Below the pieces are notes generated by a model. That model was given only the letters and a program-made list of their open reading frames with translations, was not told the origin of the DNA and did no database searches. Shown here one piece after another: positions 32,909 through 43,284 of a stretch of DNA of 64,000 nucleotides. This DNA is from Heligmosomoides polygyrus polygyrus (Eukaryota > Nematoda > Chromadorea > Rhabditida > Heligmosomidae), in NCBI GenBank assembly GCA_947396885.1, contig OX377202.1, positions 34,587,407 through 34,651,406 of the forward strand, written 5' to 3'. Positions within the stretch are counted from its first letter, which is position 1. Each line of letters begins with the position of its first letter. The translations under genes and the position numbers were made by a program.

Positions 32909-33009
32909 CGTAAGGCTTTTGAAGTTAAAGCGAACTCTTCCAAATCAAAACGAGCTTGTTTTGCATTAAACAAGAGACTCTCCAAAAAAGTTAGAATATT
33001 CTTATCTGC

Positions 33010-33480
33010 ACTTTGAGAGCGGCCGCGCCCACTCGATTGATAGGTTCTGTTCTATATGCATTGTTCACGGCGCACTCCAAAGGCTAGCTAGACAGTCTTA
33101 GAGCACTTCCTGAGCAGGGCGGCTGACAATTTCTTATAAAACTCCCCAAACGGTCTCTCTACAAGTGGTTGCGCCCATTCGATTGATCGGTTCCATCCTA
33201 TATGCATTCTGCACGGCGCACTCTCAGATCATACCTGGCATGACAGAACACTTTACGCTATGTTTGCGATACTACGAGAGCAAATCCTGGAAAATAAGCT
33301 TCTCCTATCGCAAACAGCCTGCTCCAATCATTTTTCCCCACCCACTGCGAAAATGCGGTGGTCTGATGAAGCTGTATACATGATTGTGTAGCAACCGTTT
33401 CTCAAAAATTCTCAAATTAAAGGAATTATGAGCATGCAACTGCTTCCGGCGGTTTGCAACCGACAATTCGTCGCCCACCG
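33010..33480 (-). repeat. Dispersed repeat family X, minus copy
   Basis: It contains two diverged 146-bp-type units (33010-33245). These are followed by the reverse complement of 21235-21470, with shared landmarks AAGCTTCTCC, CAAACAGCCTGCT, CCCACCCACTGCGAAAA and GAATTATGAGCATGCAAC. Confidence 0.65.
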
Positions 33481-33699
33481 CAATGGAGCGTAAGTTTTCA
33501 ATTTCGAACATTTCCATGGCTCCATACGAACAATGTATACCAAACGATAGATCTAGAACTCTTGAGCTCAATTGTATTTTTGGTTTTTAAAATGAGCGAA
33601 TATTAGACGAATTATATCCGAAAGACGCAAAAGCCGGGAAACGCGGCTTCTTCGGGATTTGATCAAAAGATACGGTCATAACTGTAGGTGTCGACCTGT

Positions 33700-35060
33700 T
33701 ATAGAGCGACGCCATTTAACCCTACGAATCCCGTGTCACATCGCTGGCTGACCATAAATTGCCTTTTGGACATATTCATGTCTAATCCAAACTTCATATC
33801 CGCCACATTAAGCTCGTTCAGCATTTCCTCGATTTCTGTCATACTGGTAGAGATGAGAACAATATCGTCGGCTAAGCGAAGGTTGCTGATCCGTATACCG
33901 TCCGCAAGGTAGCCTCTATCGTCCCAGTTCAAGTCCTTTATGGCATCCTGGGGTCGGATTCATCAACACTAGCCCGCAGGTATAGGGGTAGAGATACCCA
34001 CGATGAAGCCTGCGTCGCATATCTACGGGTCTAATTGTTGATGAATCCGTCCCCTGGAGTGCCGCTGTGAATAGCTTGGGAGAAATCGTGTCTCCCTGCC
34101 GTACTCCTTTCCCGATAGGAATTTTAAGCTTTCGATCGAACAGCTGGATGGTAGTCGATGTGTTCGAGAAGCATTAGTCGAGAAGTCGGATGTAGGGCGA
34201 TGGTATACCAGCGTGCACAAGTGCGTTCAAAACGGCGTTGATTTCCACAGAGTAGAACGCTTTCCGGTAATCCACGAAGACAAGGACAAGTGGGAGGTGG
34301 TATTCGCGGCTCCTCTCGATGAGCTGTGAGACAGTCTGAATATGGTCCATGTCAGAGAAAACCTTGCGAAACCCTGCTTGTTCCACTGGCTAATACTCAT
34401 CCAAGCAACGCTCCATGCGGTTAAGCAGTATCTTGGTGAAGATCTTGTACACAAACCGAGAGAAGACTGATGGGTCGATAGTTGATGATATCCTCCTGCT
34501 GACCTTTTTTGAAGATTAAAACTGTTTTCGACTCCTTCCATGAGTCCGGAATCCTACCAAGTCGAAGGTAGTGGTGGAAGTGCTTGGCAAGAAGTGAGAA
34601 GAGGGCACTGCCACCCGCACGAAGGAGGTCAGCAGAAATGCCGTCCGGTCCGGGAGCAGTGCCTGGCTTCATTCTTCTGATGACATGAGCAACTTCTGGT
34701 TTCAGAATGGGAGCAGAATGGGAGGTACTTCCTCAGCTGGTGGCATCAAGCATTTGGGGACAGTGCTGGAAGAACGAAACAGATCTGTGTAGAATTCTTA
34801 AACGATGGCCTCCATCGCCCTTTGAGACGTTTGCGTTGTTTCATCCTTATCCACAAGGGCTGTCATTATTGCCTTCTGATCGCAGAGATCTCTTTGCAGC
34901 GCTTTATGCTTGAACCTTTCCCAGCGGCTTCTAACAGCTTCAATCTTCTGTAGGCTTTACAGCAATTCGACAAAGACTCGAAGACGAACCACGTGTTGCC
35001 ATCACGAAACTTTTGGAACCAACGAGGATTTGTTCTCTTCATGTGCCACGTCATCGCCTG
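33700..35060 (-). mobile_element. RTE retrotransposon reverse transcriptase fragment
   Basis: Read on the minus strand it gives AYRRLKLLEAAGKGSSIKRC near 34950. Next come MKPGTAPGPDGISADLLRAG (34672) and KTVLIFKKGQQEDIINYRPI, then motif A LVFVDYRKAFYSVEINAVL (normally VDYxKAFDSVE; the second Asp is Y here). NLRLADDIVLIST near 33870, with the catalytic Asp pair, closes the set. It is truncated at both ends and carries frameshifts plus a 101-bp MITE. It lies head to head with the plus-strand RTE copy starting at 35622. Confidence 0.8.
33947..34057. mobile_element. MITE, 101 bp, CCTGG target duplication
   Basis: GGTCGGATTCATCAACA at 33952 faces TGTTGATGAATCCGTCC ending at 34052. CCTGG flanks it on both sides (33947-33951 and 34053-34057). 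It interrupts the RTE reverse transcriptase. The ends resemble those of the larger foldback 10678-11640. Confidence 0.75.
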
Positions 35061-35621
35061 GAACTGCCATGTCGCGGTTAGAATGTAACCTGCAAAAGGT
35101 TTGGGGCTGGAACAATAGCGTATTACAGCGATTTCACAATTTGCTTGTTAGTGGTACAGTGACCGAACTGGAACGTTGAGGTGTGCCGTTCACCACCAAC
35201 AGCGCAGCGAACGGATGACCGAGTGGTTGTGAGGGCGGGCTTGCGGGAAAGGTGACGGAGTTCGGATCCGGAGGTGCTGCTCCTGCATTGATGGTCTTGC
35301 TCCATCCATTTTTGTCGACATAAAGTGTATGTTGACCACGGTAGTGTGTCATACTGATATTATAACTTTATTTTAACCTGGATGATACAATATAAACACA
35401 AAAATAAACACCCAAAGGAACAGCGTTCATAGTACATAATTCGATTGGCCATTGAGGAGGAGCAGGCGACTCTTCTTTGCCTACAAAATAGATAGCTTCA
35501 AAACTCCAAAGATCAAGGAAAAATTATTATTTTGATTTTATTTATTATTTTATTATTTTTTATTTATACTTTTATTTTTATCAATTAATTGACTATATTT
35601 ATGTTTGATTTTTTTTTCGAT

Positions 35622-35686
35622 CCCCTTCATGTGTAACCTCATCGCGGTGAAGGGGTGAAGATCACTTAGTGATGGCTAACGGCACA
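35622..35686 (+). ncRNA. HDV-like ribozyme, RTE copy 2
   Basis: P1 CCCCTTC (35622-35628) pairs GAAGGGG (35649-35655). P3 ACC/GGT closes the loop TCATCGC. P4 is ATCAC/GTGAT (35661-35665 with 35669-35673). The candidate catalytic C is 35676, in GGCTAAC. P2 is weaker than in copy 1: TGTGTA (35630-35635) against GGCACA gives four Watson-Crick pairs, one G-T and one mismatch. It may be partly decayed. Confidence 0.8.
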
Positions 35687-35715
35687 AATGGTCACGCAGT
35701 ACACGATGCTTTGTC

Positions 35716-36534
35716 GTGTATGGGCGGCTCTCATCTATCCCTGGCCAGGAACATGTGAGTAACCAGACCACCGTCATGGCTCAAACAACTAAACCCGGGC
35801 CCCAGTCCTCCGCGCGCCGGAGGTGGACTTCTACGACGTCGGTTGCATCCACCTCCGGCGAGCGGCCATTTAATCTCGGAGTTAAACTATCAGGACGTCA
35901 TTGGAATCGGACTACCGGAATCTCCCTCCCACCACGACACGGAAACTGCCTATTCGTCTGCACTTATAACTGTCGTTCGATCGCATCTGAGCAGGATCTT
36001 CGGACACTGCTTTACAGAAGCGGCAACATCAAATACGACGTTATCGCCCCGCAGAAAACGAAAGGCAGAACGGAAACCATAAGAAGGACCGACACCAACG
36101 AGCTTCTCATTATCGGAGCAAAGGTGGACAGAAATAATATTGGCGGAGTTGGATTTCTCGTCAATTCCGCAGTGCACCACCTAGTAGACTCTTACAAGAT
36201 CATCAGTCCGCGAGTAGCCGTTCTTCGTATGAAAACCAAAGGTCAAGGAACCATCTCCATCATAAATGGATATGCTCCAACATCTCCGGCCACAGACGAA
36301 GAAAAGGAGGAATTCTACAAGCTGTTCGAAAGGACTGTCAACGACGAGAAGAGCTACTACAAAGTTGTCGTTGGTGACTTTAACGCTATCGTCGGTACGA
36401 ATGATCACGACGAATGGAGGCTAGGACCACATGGAACTTCCTCAAGGAACGAAAACGGAGAGCGCCTGATAGACTTCCTATCCGCGTGCCGTCTCTACCA
36501 TGGAACTTCTATGTTAAAGAAGCCTTCAAACTGA
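35716..36534 (+). pseudogene. RTE endonuclease frame, copy 2
   Basis: A 272-codon frame starts at MYGRLSSIPGQEHVS and enters the AP-type endonuclease near residue 75 (NCLFVCTYNCRSI). The metal-binding Glu motif reads APQKTKGRTE, where the copy at 15021 has LQETKGRTE, so the catalytic Glu is replaced by Lys. NGYAPTS and VVGDFNAIVG are intact. The frame stops at TGA 36534, just before the C-terminal motif, which continues in another frame. Inactive as it stands. Confidence 0.75.
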
Positions 36535-36535
36535 C

Positions 36536-37106
36536 GATGGACCTGGGAAAGCCCAAATGGAGAAACAGGTTCGGAGACGACCATGTTCTTACAAACATAC
36601 GCTGGAGTCTGTTCGACGTCTCCGTGCTGCCTTCATTTGACACCGGCTCGGATCACCGTCTTGTCCTTGCGAAGCCGACTTTCAAAAAGAGTATGTTCAA
36701 GCGTGACACTCATAAACCGGCACCGGTGAGGATCCCCACATTCAAGTCTGAGGAGTTGGAATATGCAATAAAGTCGTACGATTGGAATCTTCTTGAAGAT
36801 CCATCGGAAGACTACGACCTCCTCTCCAAAGGACTGTTGGAATGTGCTAGCAGCTCTTGCGAAGCCACTTCACCGTCTGCTTCAAGACTCAACGCACATG
36901 CGATTAGGCTCTTGGAGCAAAGAAGAGCTGTCAAACAGGATCCTAATGCTTCCCATCTGGAAAAAGTCACCATCTCGAAGATCTGTCGAATTGCAGTAAA
37001 GGAGTCCATTCAAGCCTACAGAAGATTGATGCTGCTAGAAGCCGCTGGGAAAGGTACAAGCATAAAGCGCTGCAAACGAGATCTCTGTGTGATCAGAAGG
37101 CAATAA
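36536..37106 (+). pseudogene. RTE endonuclease end and linker, copy 2
   Basis: The frame reads TMDLGKPKWRNRFGDDHVL and then FDTGSDHRLVLAK, the last endonuclease motif with its catalytic His. It continues through a basic linker (KSMFKRDTHKPAPVRIP) to AYRRLMLLEAAGKG and IRRQ, followed by a stop at 37104. In an intact RTE this would be one protein with the preceding frame. Confidence 0.75.
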
Positions 37107-37259
37107 TGTCAACCCTTGTGGATAAGGATGGAACAACGCAAACGTCTCGAAGAGCAATGGAAGCCATTGTTCAAGAATTCTACACAGATCTGTCTCGTCT
37201 CCCATCACTGTCCCAAGAAGGCATCTTTCACTCTCGAGTTCATTGTTCCCAAACGCGTC

Positions 37260-37945
37260 TGTCGAACGGATAGCCGAGGGGAAAGGGTATCAGACTCACG
37301 AGCGGGAGGTCAGGGATTCGGTTGTTGAGTGGCGCGTATTCACGTCTGCAAACTTCGTGTTCGTGCGAGGGTTACATGCGGTGACAGTAGAGCAGGTAAG
37401 CAACAGGTTTACTTGTCATTCAATCTTTACCTATCACCCCTGTCGTCTGTTGATCATCGGGTTGCTCCAGCGGGCGCCAGCAACGTCCCCATTCGTTCTG
37501 TTGTGTGCCAGGGTGCTCTAATAGATCATGCCCACTGTAGAAACACGAAGAGCGTTTAGGTATGTAAAAATAATCCACCTCTTCTCTCCCCACCCCCAAA
37601 TCAAGTCGGTGACGACCCTCGTCCAACGGATATCTACAAAACGCACCAAGTGCCGGCCCACGTAACTTTCGAGGACTAGCTCATTCGATAGCGTCTCTGA
37701 TCTTCGAACCTTCCAGGCCCGGAACTCCGTAGGACTTCTCTCACCTGCTTAAATCGTGTAACTCCAAACATTGAAGTCAAATAGGTAGACATAAAGTCAG
37801 ACGCTTTTCGTCTTCTTGACGACTTCTTCGTCGCTCTTGATAGCTTCCTCCAATTCTCGCCATACTCTCACGGAAAACGTCTGCTTGATGTTCACTTGCA
37901 GTCCGATGTCCTCACATATGCAAAGTCTGCCAGCATTCGCTCCTC
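37260..37945. other. No supported gene
   Basis: Starts with a weak tRNA-like stretch (TAGCCGAGGGG near 37272, GGGATTCGG near 37314). The rest has no recognised feature. Confidence 0.3.
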
Positions 37946-37949
37946 CTTA

Positions 37950-38435
37950 CTAGTGCTTGGTGCTATATAAACATTGTGGTCCTTGGCAGAACGCCAACCA
38001 GGAATCCTGAATTGGAGCTCCCGGAAACTGGTTCTTCCCCGTTGCATCCACGTAAACGTGAAACACTAGCTTCAGCAAACCAAGGTTGTATTGATAACAG
38101 ATTCTCATGCACAATTCCCGAAATTTAAGGTTTTTGGTTCTGGTCTCACAAAGATTACAAGCCTTCGATACAGGCTAGATCAGATCTAGATTTTGTATCA
38201 GACTTGTCTTGCTAGGATAAACTGTGACTTGTTCGTCGGAGTTCCGAGCTTCGTCGACGTTAGAAGGCGCCCCGCATGGGCCAAGTCGTCGAAAATTAGG
38301 TGAGCCGGCCAGGTATTGCGCTTCGAAGACAGCCAGCTCGCAGAAAGCCGTGCCCAACTGAATTCCACGCAGACTCAAGCTTGAGGTTTGTGAATGGAAG
38401 GAGGTAGTACTCTCTTGGTAATTTGTTTTTTCCAT
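37950..38435 (-). pseudogene. Possible exon or ORF remnant with one in-frame TAG
   Basis: A minus-strand frame opens at ATG 38435 (MEKTNYQESTTSFHS) and meets TAG at 38175. It resumes in the same frame as PVSKACNLCETRTKNL and FRELCMRICYQYNLG, and ends GPQCLYSTKH at TAG 37950. The second half has regularly placed cysteines. GATCTAG just before the second half could instead be a splice acceptor. Part of the first half matches a dispersed repeat also seen near 10150-10215, so this may be element-derived. No family was recognised. Confidence 0.25.
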
Positions 38436-38439
38436 CTCT

Positions 38440-39540
38440 TAATAAGCTTTTTTTACGCGTGGCTACGACAATGTGGTGAATCACTGCAGATTCGTTTCCC
38501 AAAGTTAAGATTAGGATTAATAAAACGTTTTAAATGATGATTTTTAAACAATTAAAGATAAAGATTTCCAATCAGAAAATTTTGAATCATTGCGAAGTGT
38601 TCAATTTTCTTCAGATTTTTCCTGGATGTCATGAACACGACAGTTCTCTAGCTGAAGGAGCGACATTTACGTCATAAACTGCCTTCTATAAAATTTCGAG
38701 TCTTATTTACAAAGTATGACTTAAGTGGCTTCTCTGCAAGAGTTTTTGAAGCGCTCTTCAAATTGATGAGGATTCACGAAATAAGTTCTCTCTATTCTGC
38801 AGGAAACAGCATCAGGAAGTAAAATTTGGCCCTACACAATTTAAAACCTGCTTGACACACAATGGTAAAACCTTGTTTATCTTGACACGATCTTCTGCCT
38901 GATTAGAAGATTTGATTTCACATCAAATGCTGAAATAATCTACCACTCCTAGATCACATCTAAGCTGTTAATTTGAAACTTTTTGGTAAACCTGGAATCT
39001 ATATCCCCATGAATTTTTCGGATGCTCCAAAAAATCTCCGAGTTTTGGCAGCTTACGTGTGGCAAAAATCGACCAGAAATCGAACCCACCCCGGCTCCGC
39101 ATGAAGACCTCTTCTTGAGAATTGTTTCTATAACCCCGAAAAGCGCTTTCTTCAATTCTCCAAAAAGTCGTAAACTAACAGAGCTATGATAGTTTTTGTG
39201 AAGTTCTCTCAATGACGTCGGCACACGTACACAAGCTGGGAACGACGTATAAATGATCAAAACTCGGTGAATTTCTCGAATTTCCAAGAAGCCAGTGTTT
39301 TTTTAGAAAATAGAGAATTATCTAAGGATAAAGGAGGTAGGCAAGCGTTGCTGAATCACTTCTGGAATGCTCCACGCATTCTAATTCTAAGGGATGTCGT
39401 GGATCGATTTCAGTGCATTTCTTCCTATGCGGTGGCCTGCCGTAGCCAGCCGGTGAAGACGTCAGTGCTTCATCCATCACAGACAACTCTGGTAGCAACT
39501 ACAGCTTCTAACTCATCATCCTTGCAAAAAGAATGGCTTC
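38440..39540. other. No gene recognised
   Basis: A lone B-box-like GGGTTCGATTTC on the minus strand (39076-39087) has no matching A box. Nothing else was supported. Confidence 0.35.
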
Positions 39541-39544
39541 GTTG

Positions 39545-39620
39545 GCCTAGCGGAGATCTGAACCAAGGATCTGGCGCAGGCGCATGCGACAACCTGCGTC
39601 TCCTCGACTGCGCTCCATCG
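39545..39620 (-). repeat. tRNA-like module (SINE-type)
   Basis: On the minus strand GGAGCGCAGTCGAGG (39602-39616) is placed as an A box, and GGTTCAGATCTCC (39552-39564) resembles a B box. No paired acceptor stem was seen. Confidence 0.4.
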
Positions 39621-39624
39621 AAAG

Positions 39625-40555
39625 GATAACAGAGGAAATGTCGATGACCTCTGCCAGAAACTCAACTAAATAGCTTCCCAGCAAAACTTATGTGCAAGAA
39701 ATTAAAAGTGATTTTGATAGGTACACTTTACCTAGATCGTTGTTACAATATTTGTCCAGCTATTTGCCCAGAGCATTGTTACACTATGAACAGAGTCTTT
39801 GCTATTCCTGAACATGTGGCGTGTCGTTTAACTAAAGTGGTCAAACAAAGTTTGCCAGATCTTCTTCAGCTGAAATGTACGACTTGCAATTTTTTAAGGG
39901 ATGATACTGAAAGGGATGAATCTTGCGTTGGCCTCTACTGTAGCTGCGAGGCTTTGAATCTCATTTTGGCACGGAGTCACACAAGAACCACAATTGTGCA
40001 AGTCAACTTCAACGCAATAAACAATCTATGAACACTCACTAGCACTGAGGAATACGCCTCGACCTCGAGAAAATATATAGATCGAGAGATTTCGATTTTT
40101 GTCAGGCTTTAATCATTGGAATAATTTTGACTAGATTGTGGGAATTTCGGCCAACAGTGATATGTAGTTGAAAAAACGCGTCTCAAAGGTCCCTTCGGCG
40201 CACATAAATTACGCTCAGCAAAGAGTACAGCTATCTATTTTCACTTCCGCTATTAATTACCCTCGTGAAGGTGTCACATTAAATCGAAGCCTAAGAAGTA
40301 TGACTACATATGTACAATAGCTGGTTACGTCATCAACAGGCAGAATCAGGCACAACTCTAGCAGGGGACGGGTCTGAAGCGTATGTTGAATTGGGAAAAC
40401 GAGTCCTATAGGAATAATCTCCACTCTTCACTTAGTATAAAAGGGTGTTTCTTTTTGCCTAGTCGTTAAACTAAACGAGTAGGGGACCCCGAATTTACTA
40501 TGGATTAGCGGCAGCTGCGCTCAGGAGCGCTCATTTATGTGCTCGGGATGCCCAC
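39625..40555. other. No gene recognised
   Basis: Short open frames only. No repeat was noticed before the foldback at 40562. Confidence 0.35.
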
Positions 40556-40561
40556 TTCGAA

Positions 40562-41880
40562 AGGCGATCTCAGGCGCAGTGGACAGTGGCTTTGCTACAT
40601 GGGAGGTTGGGGTTCGGTTCTCGGGTTTTGTAGCATTTTTGCATTTCCACTGTTTACTGACATTTGAGGGGTCCCGACGTCCACACAGTTTCAGGCGTTT
40701 TCTGCAGATTTTTCAGCTGTTGCTGTGGAAAGTGACCTTGTTGCGAGTTGTTTGTTTCGGACGGGTATTCCAACAATCCAGTGAGGACAGTATTCAACAT
40801 AGTGATGTATGAACGTTCAAGACCACTGATACACAGGCACAAAGTGCTTGAAACGGAAGGTCTAATCACAATGCGGGCAGCGCATAAAAGCTACAGGTTC
40901 CTCACAGCTTGTTGCCCTACATGGGCTAGTGGCTTCGGGAAAAACAGCCTGCTCGGGTTTTCAAAGAAACCGCGGTGGGATGTCGCATAATAAGTTTGAA
41001 CCTATCATAAGCAACCAGCTTTTCCACATGAGGATGGCGCAGGATTCGGTAGACCAGCGATACGACATTCAATACTATTATAACAAATCCGTTCTCCTTC
41101 AGCTACCCGTAACTTCTGCACGTACCTTCATAATGCTGTTCCTTTTTTTTACAGGTCAAAAGGAAGGTCTTGCATAATGACGTGGAAGTGAAATCGCTTC
41201 ATATGCGACTTCGTGTAACTGAAGAAGCCCGCGTGGGCTGCCTGAATCTGGTCGGTGGCACTCGAAGCTATAGTCCAGATACGCAAGCTCTTACCTTGGG
41301 GCATAGTAGCCTGTATCGCCATGTGTTCCGAGAACCATTGTCACGACATCTGTCGGGCGAAGACATACTCAAATGAAGAGAGTATAGTTTGAGTCGGCAT
41401 GATGTGTGAAAAACCAGCCTTGACGATAACATTGTTCGTCTGGAAGATAACGTAAGCGCACGCCTACGAAGTCACTGGTCATTGTGGTGGGTCAAGTTGT
41501 GAAGAGGTTGTAGTTTTTATACGCTGCCCGCATTGTGACCACTTCTTGTCACACGACTGTCTTAAATAGTCGTAACAAATAAACAATAAACAATAAACAA
41601 TAAATTTCTTTCATTTCAAGCACTTTACGCCTGGCTATCAGTGATGTTGAACGTTCACAAACATCATACTGAGTATCTTTCTGACTGCCTTGTTGTTAAA
41701 AACAGGTCAGGAGCGAACAAGTTGCAAAAAGGTCGCCTTCCACAGCCTCCCACAGCTGAAAAAATCTACAGAAAGCGCCTGAAAACTTTGTGGACGTCGG
41801 GCCCCTCAAATGTCAGCCAACAGCGGAAATGCAACGATTCTACAAGACACGAAAACCGAACCCTCAACCTCCACCTAATG
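40562..41880. mobile_element. Foldback of two tRNA-headed repeats
   Basis: The left arm (about 40562-40870) and right arm (about 41620-41880) are imperfect reverse complements. Shared landmarks are GGAGGTTG(A)GGGTTCGGTT, TTTCAGGCG(C/T)TTTCTG and TCAAGCACTTT. The left tRNA-like head has A box TCAGGCGCAGTGG (near 40569-40581) and B box GGTTCGGTTCT (40610-40620). The right arm keeps the B box (41851-41864, minus) but its A box is degraded. Heads point outward here, opposite to the 4750 and 56877 elements. The interior of about 750 bp is unrecognised. Confidence 0.65.
41576..41608. repeat. AATAAAC microsatellite
   Basis: Four near-perfect AATAAAC units, next to the inner end of the right foldback arm. 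Confidence 0.8.
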
Positions 41881-41884
41881 ATGT

Positions 41885-43230
41885 TACTGGGCCCCGAGCC
41901 GCCTGCCGGAACAGACATCGCGGGAAGACAAGTAAGCGCCCCTGAGTGCCACCGCCGCCATTCCTTAGTAAATTCGCCGTACCCTACTCGTTTGGTTTAA
42001 CGACTTGGCGAATTATTCCCATACGACTCGTTTTTCCCCCTCAGACATACGCTTCAGAACCTTCCTTTTGGGAAGGTCCAAATTATAGTATGAGCCACAT
42101 TACTGACTTGGTGTTGGAAAATAACGCTTGGTGGCAATGTCTGATACGTGCTCACAATTTCCTCACTGATCGAAGCACAGCATTGAACGGCAGATTTCAG
42201 CATTTCAGCAGAATTTTTGCAAAACCAAAACCATGTGTTCTTCTCCTAACCGGATTGAGAATCGATCTTAGCAGTTTCTTCCCTGCTCATTCGATGTCCT
42301 TTGTGTGTTTCGCTTATCTTTCGATTTTCTGTCAAAGAAGCGAAGTAAAGCAGTTAAATAGAAGGTCCTACAGAATTATTAAGCCACTGATTCACTGCTT
42401 ACAACTACTCAGATACTATGGCGCCCTACAGGTGGTAAATTGTAGTGGTGTTTTTCTTTTAACTGAACCCAGTGAATGGGTTGCGCTAGTGATTCGAACA
42501 CATCTTTAATCACACACACAATAGTTTTTTAACTTGAGATTTTATTGAAACAACTGGCTGAATTTGTGACAGTGATGGACAGCAGGTGCATGCCGCATCG
42601 CATTTGATATCCTATGCAGTTTGTCATGATTACGTATCGACCCGAAAATTTCACGAAATCATCGTCAAGATTGACTTTCAGGAAATATTCAGTCCAACGG
42701 AAAGTGAAGATCAGTGTTCACTTCTCATCGGATTTATGAGAAGTCAGTAAGCCAAGTTAGGAAGAGTAAGACTTTTTCTGTGAAAATTAGTTTTCCAACG
42801 ATTTCGTGCGTATTTGGAGTGGACACATAATTGTGATGAGCCCTGTAGGCACGAAAAGACCTGTAGCCAAAAACACAACTTATCAGTTTGCCCTTCATTG
42901 TAGTAACACTATGCACCAACTTATCTTTTCACTCACCGTAGATAACCTTTCTCAAACGTTTAGATACTCCTATGAGAGGCACAATTTTGGGACGCGATCC
43001 AGTTCAGAACATTTCTGCTCCATTTTAAGAGGACGTTCTTTTTCAGCTTTAACTTATGTTGAGGAACAAGTACTGTTTGCTTATCTATTAAAACAGGCTT
43101 TTTGTTTACTAAACATAACTTTTGACAAATCCACACGTGTTGCACGTTCTTTCAATATTAGTTGGTTTATGTTAAGATCTTATTCTATGAGATAGCTCCT
43201 CATCTGCAACAAAATTCTTCAATAAAAAAT
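41885..43230. other. Gap 3' of the collagen gene; weak frames only
   Basis: Plus-strand frames of 187 and 129 codons (41946-42509, 42806-43195) have no recognised motif and no splice support. They are treated as chance frames. Confidence 0.35.
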
Positions 43231-43233
43231 CCA

Positions 43234-43264
43234 TTTATTGAAACAATTCGCTAAAGTATTTATT
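43234..43264 (-). terminator. Polyadenylation signals of the collagen gene
   Basis: Two AATAAA hexamers lie on the minus strand at 43264-43259 and 43239-43234, 21 and 46 bases past the TAA stop at 43285-43287. Either would give a very short 3' UTR, usual for nematodes. Confidence 0.7.
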
Positions 43265-43284
43265 GAAACAAATCGCTTCGCTAA

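Larger units (their letters stand above)
35622..37210 (+). mobile_element. RTE non-LTR retrotransposon, copy 2, 5' half
   Basis: This copy starts with an HDV-like ribozyme and a leader nearly identical to that at 15021. It then encodes the endonuclease and the linker toward the reverse transcriptase. It breaks off near 37205-37250, after the start of the region that continues into SMKPGTAPGPD in other copies. The sequence after about 37260 is unrelated and has a weak tRNA-like look. Confidence 0.85.

Noticed and set aside
33361..33367. CTGATGA words outside Naiad leaders (also near 54402 and 62757)
   Set aside because: No flanking complementary stems with GAAA and UH strands nearby.
37260..37335. 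tRNA-like stretch after the RTE copy 2 break
   Set aside because: The A-box-like word is acceptable but the B box is poor; not listed as a separate feature.
39076..39087. Isolated B box GGGTTCGATTTC on the minus strand
   Set aside because: No A box at a suitable distance.
41946..42509. 187-codon plus-strand open frame
   Set aside because: No motif, no splice support, composition not protein-like.
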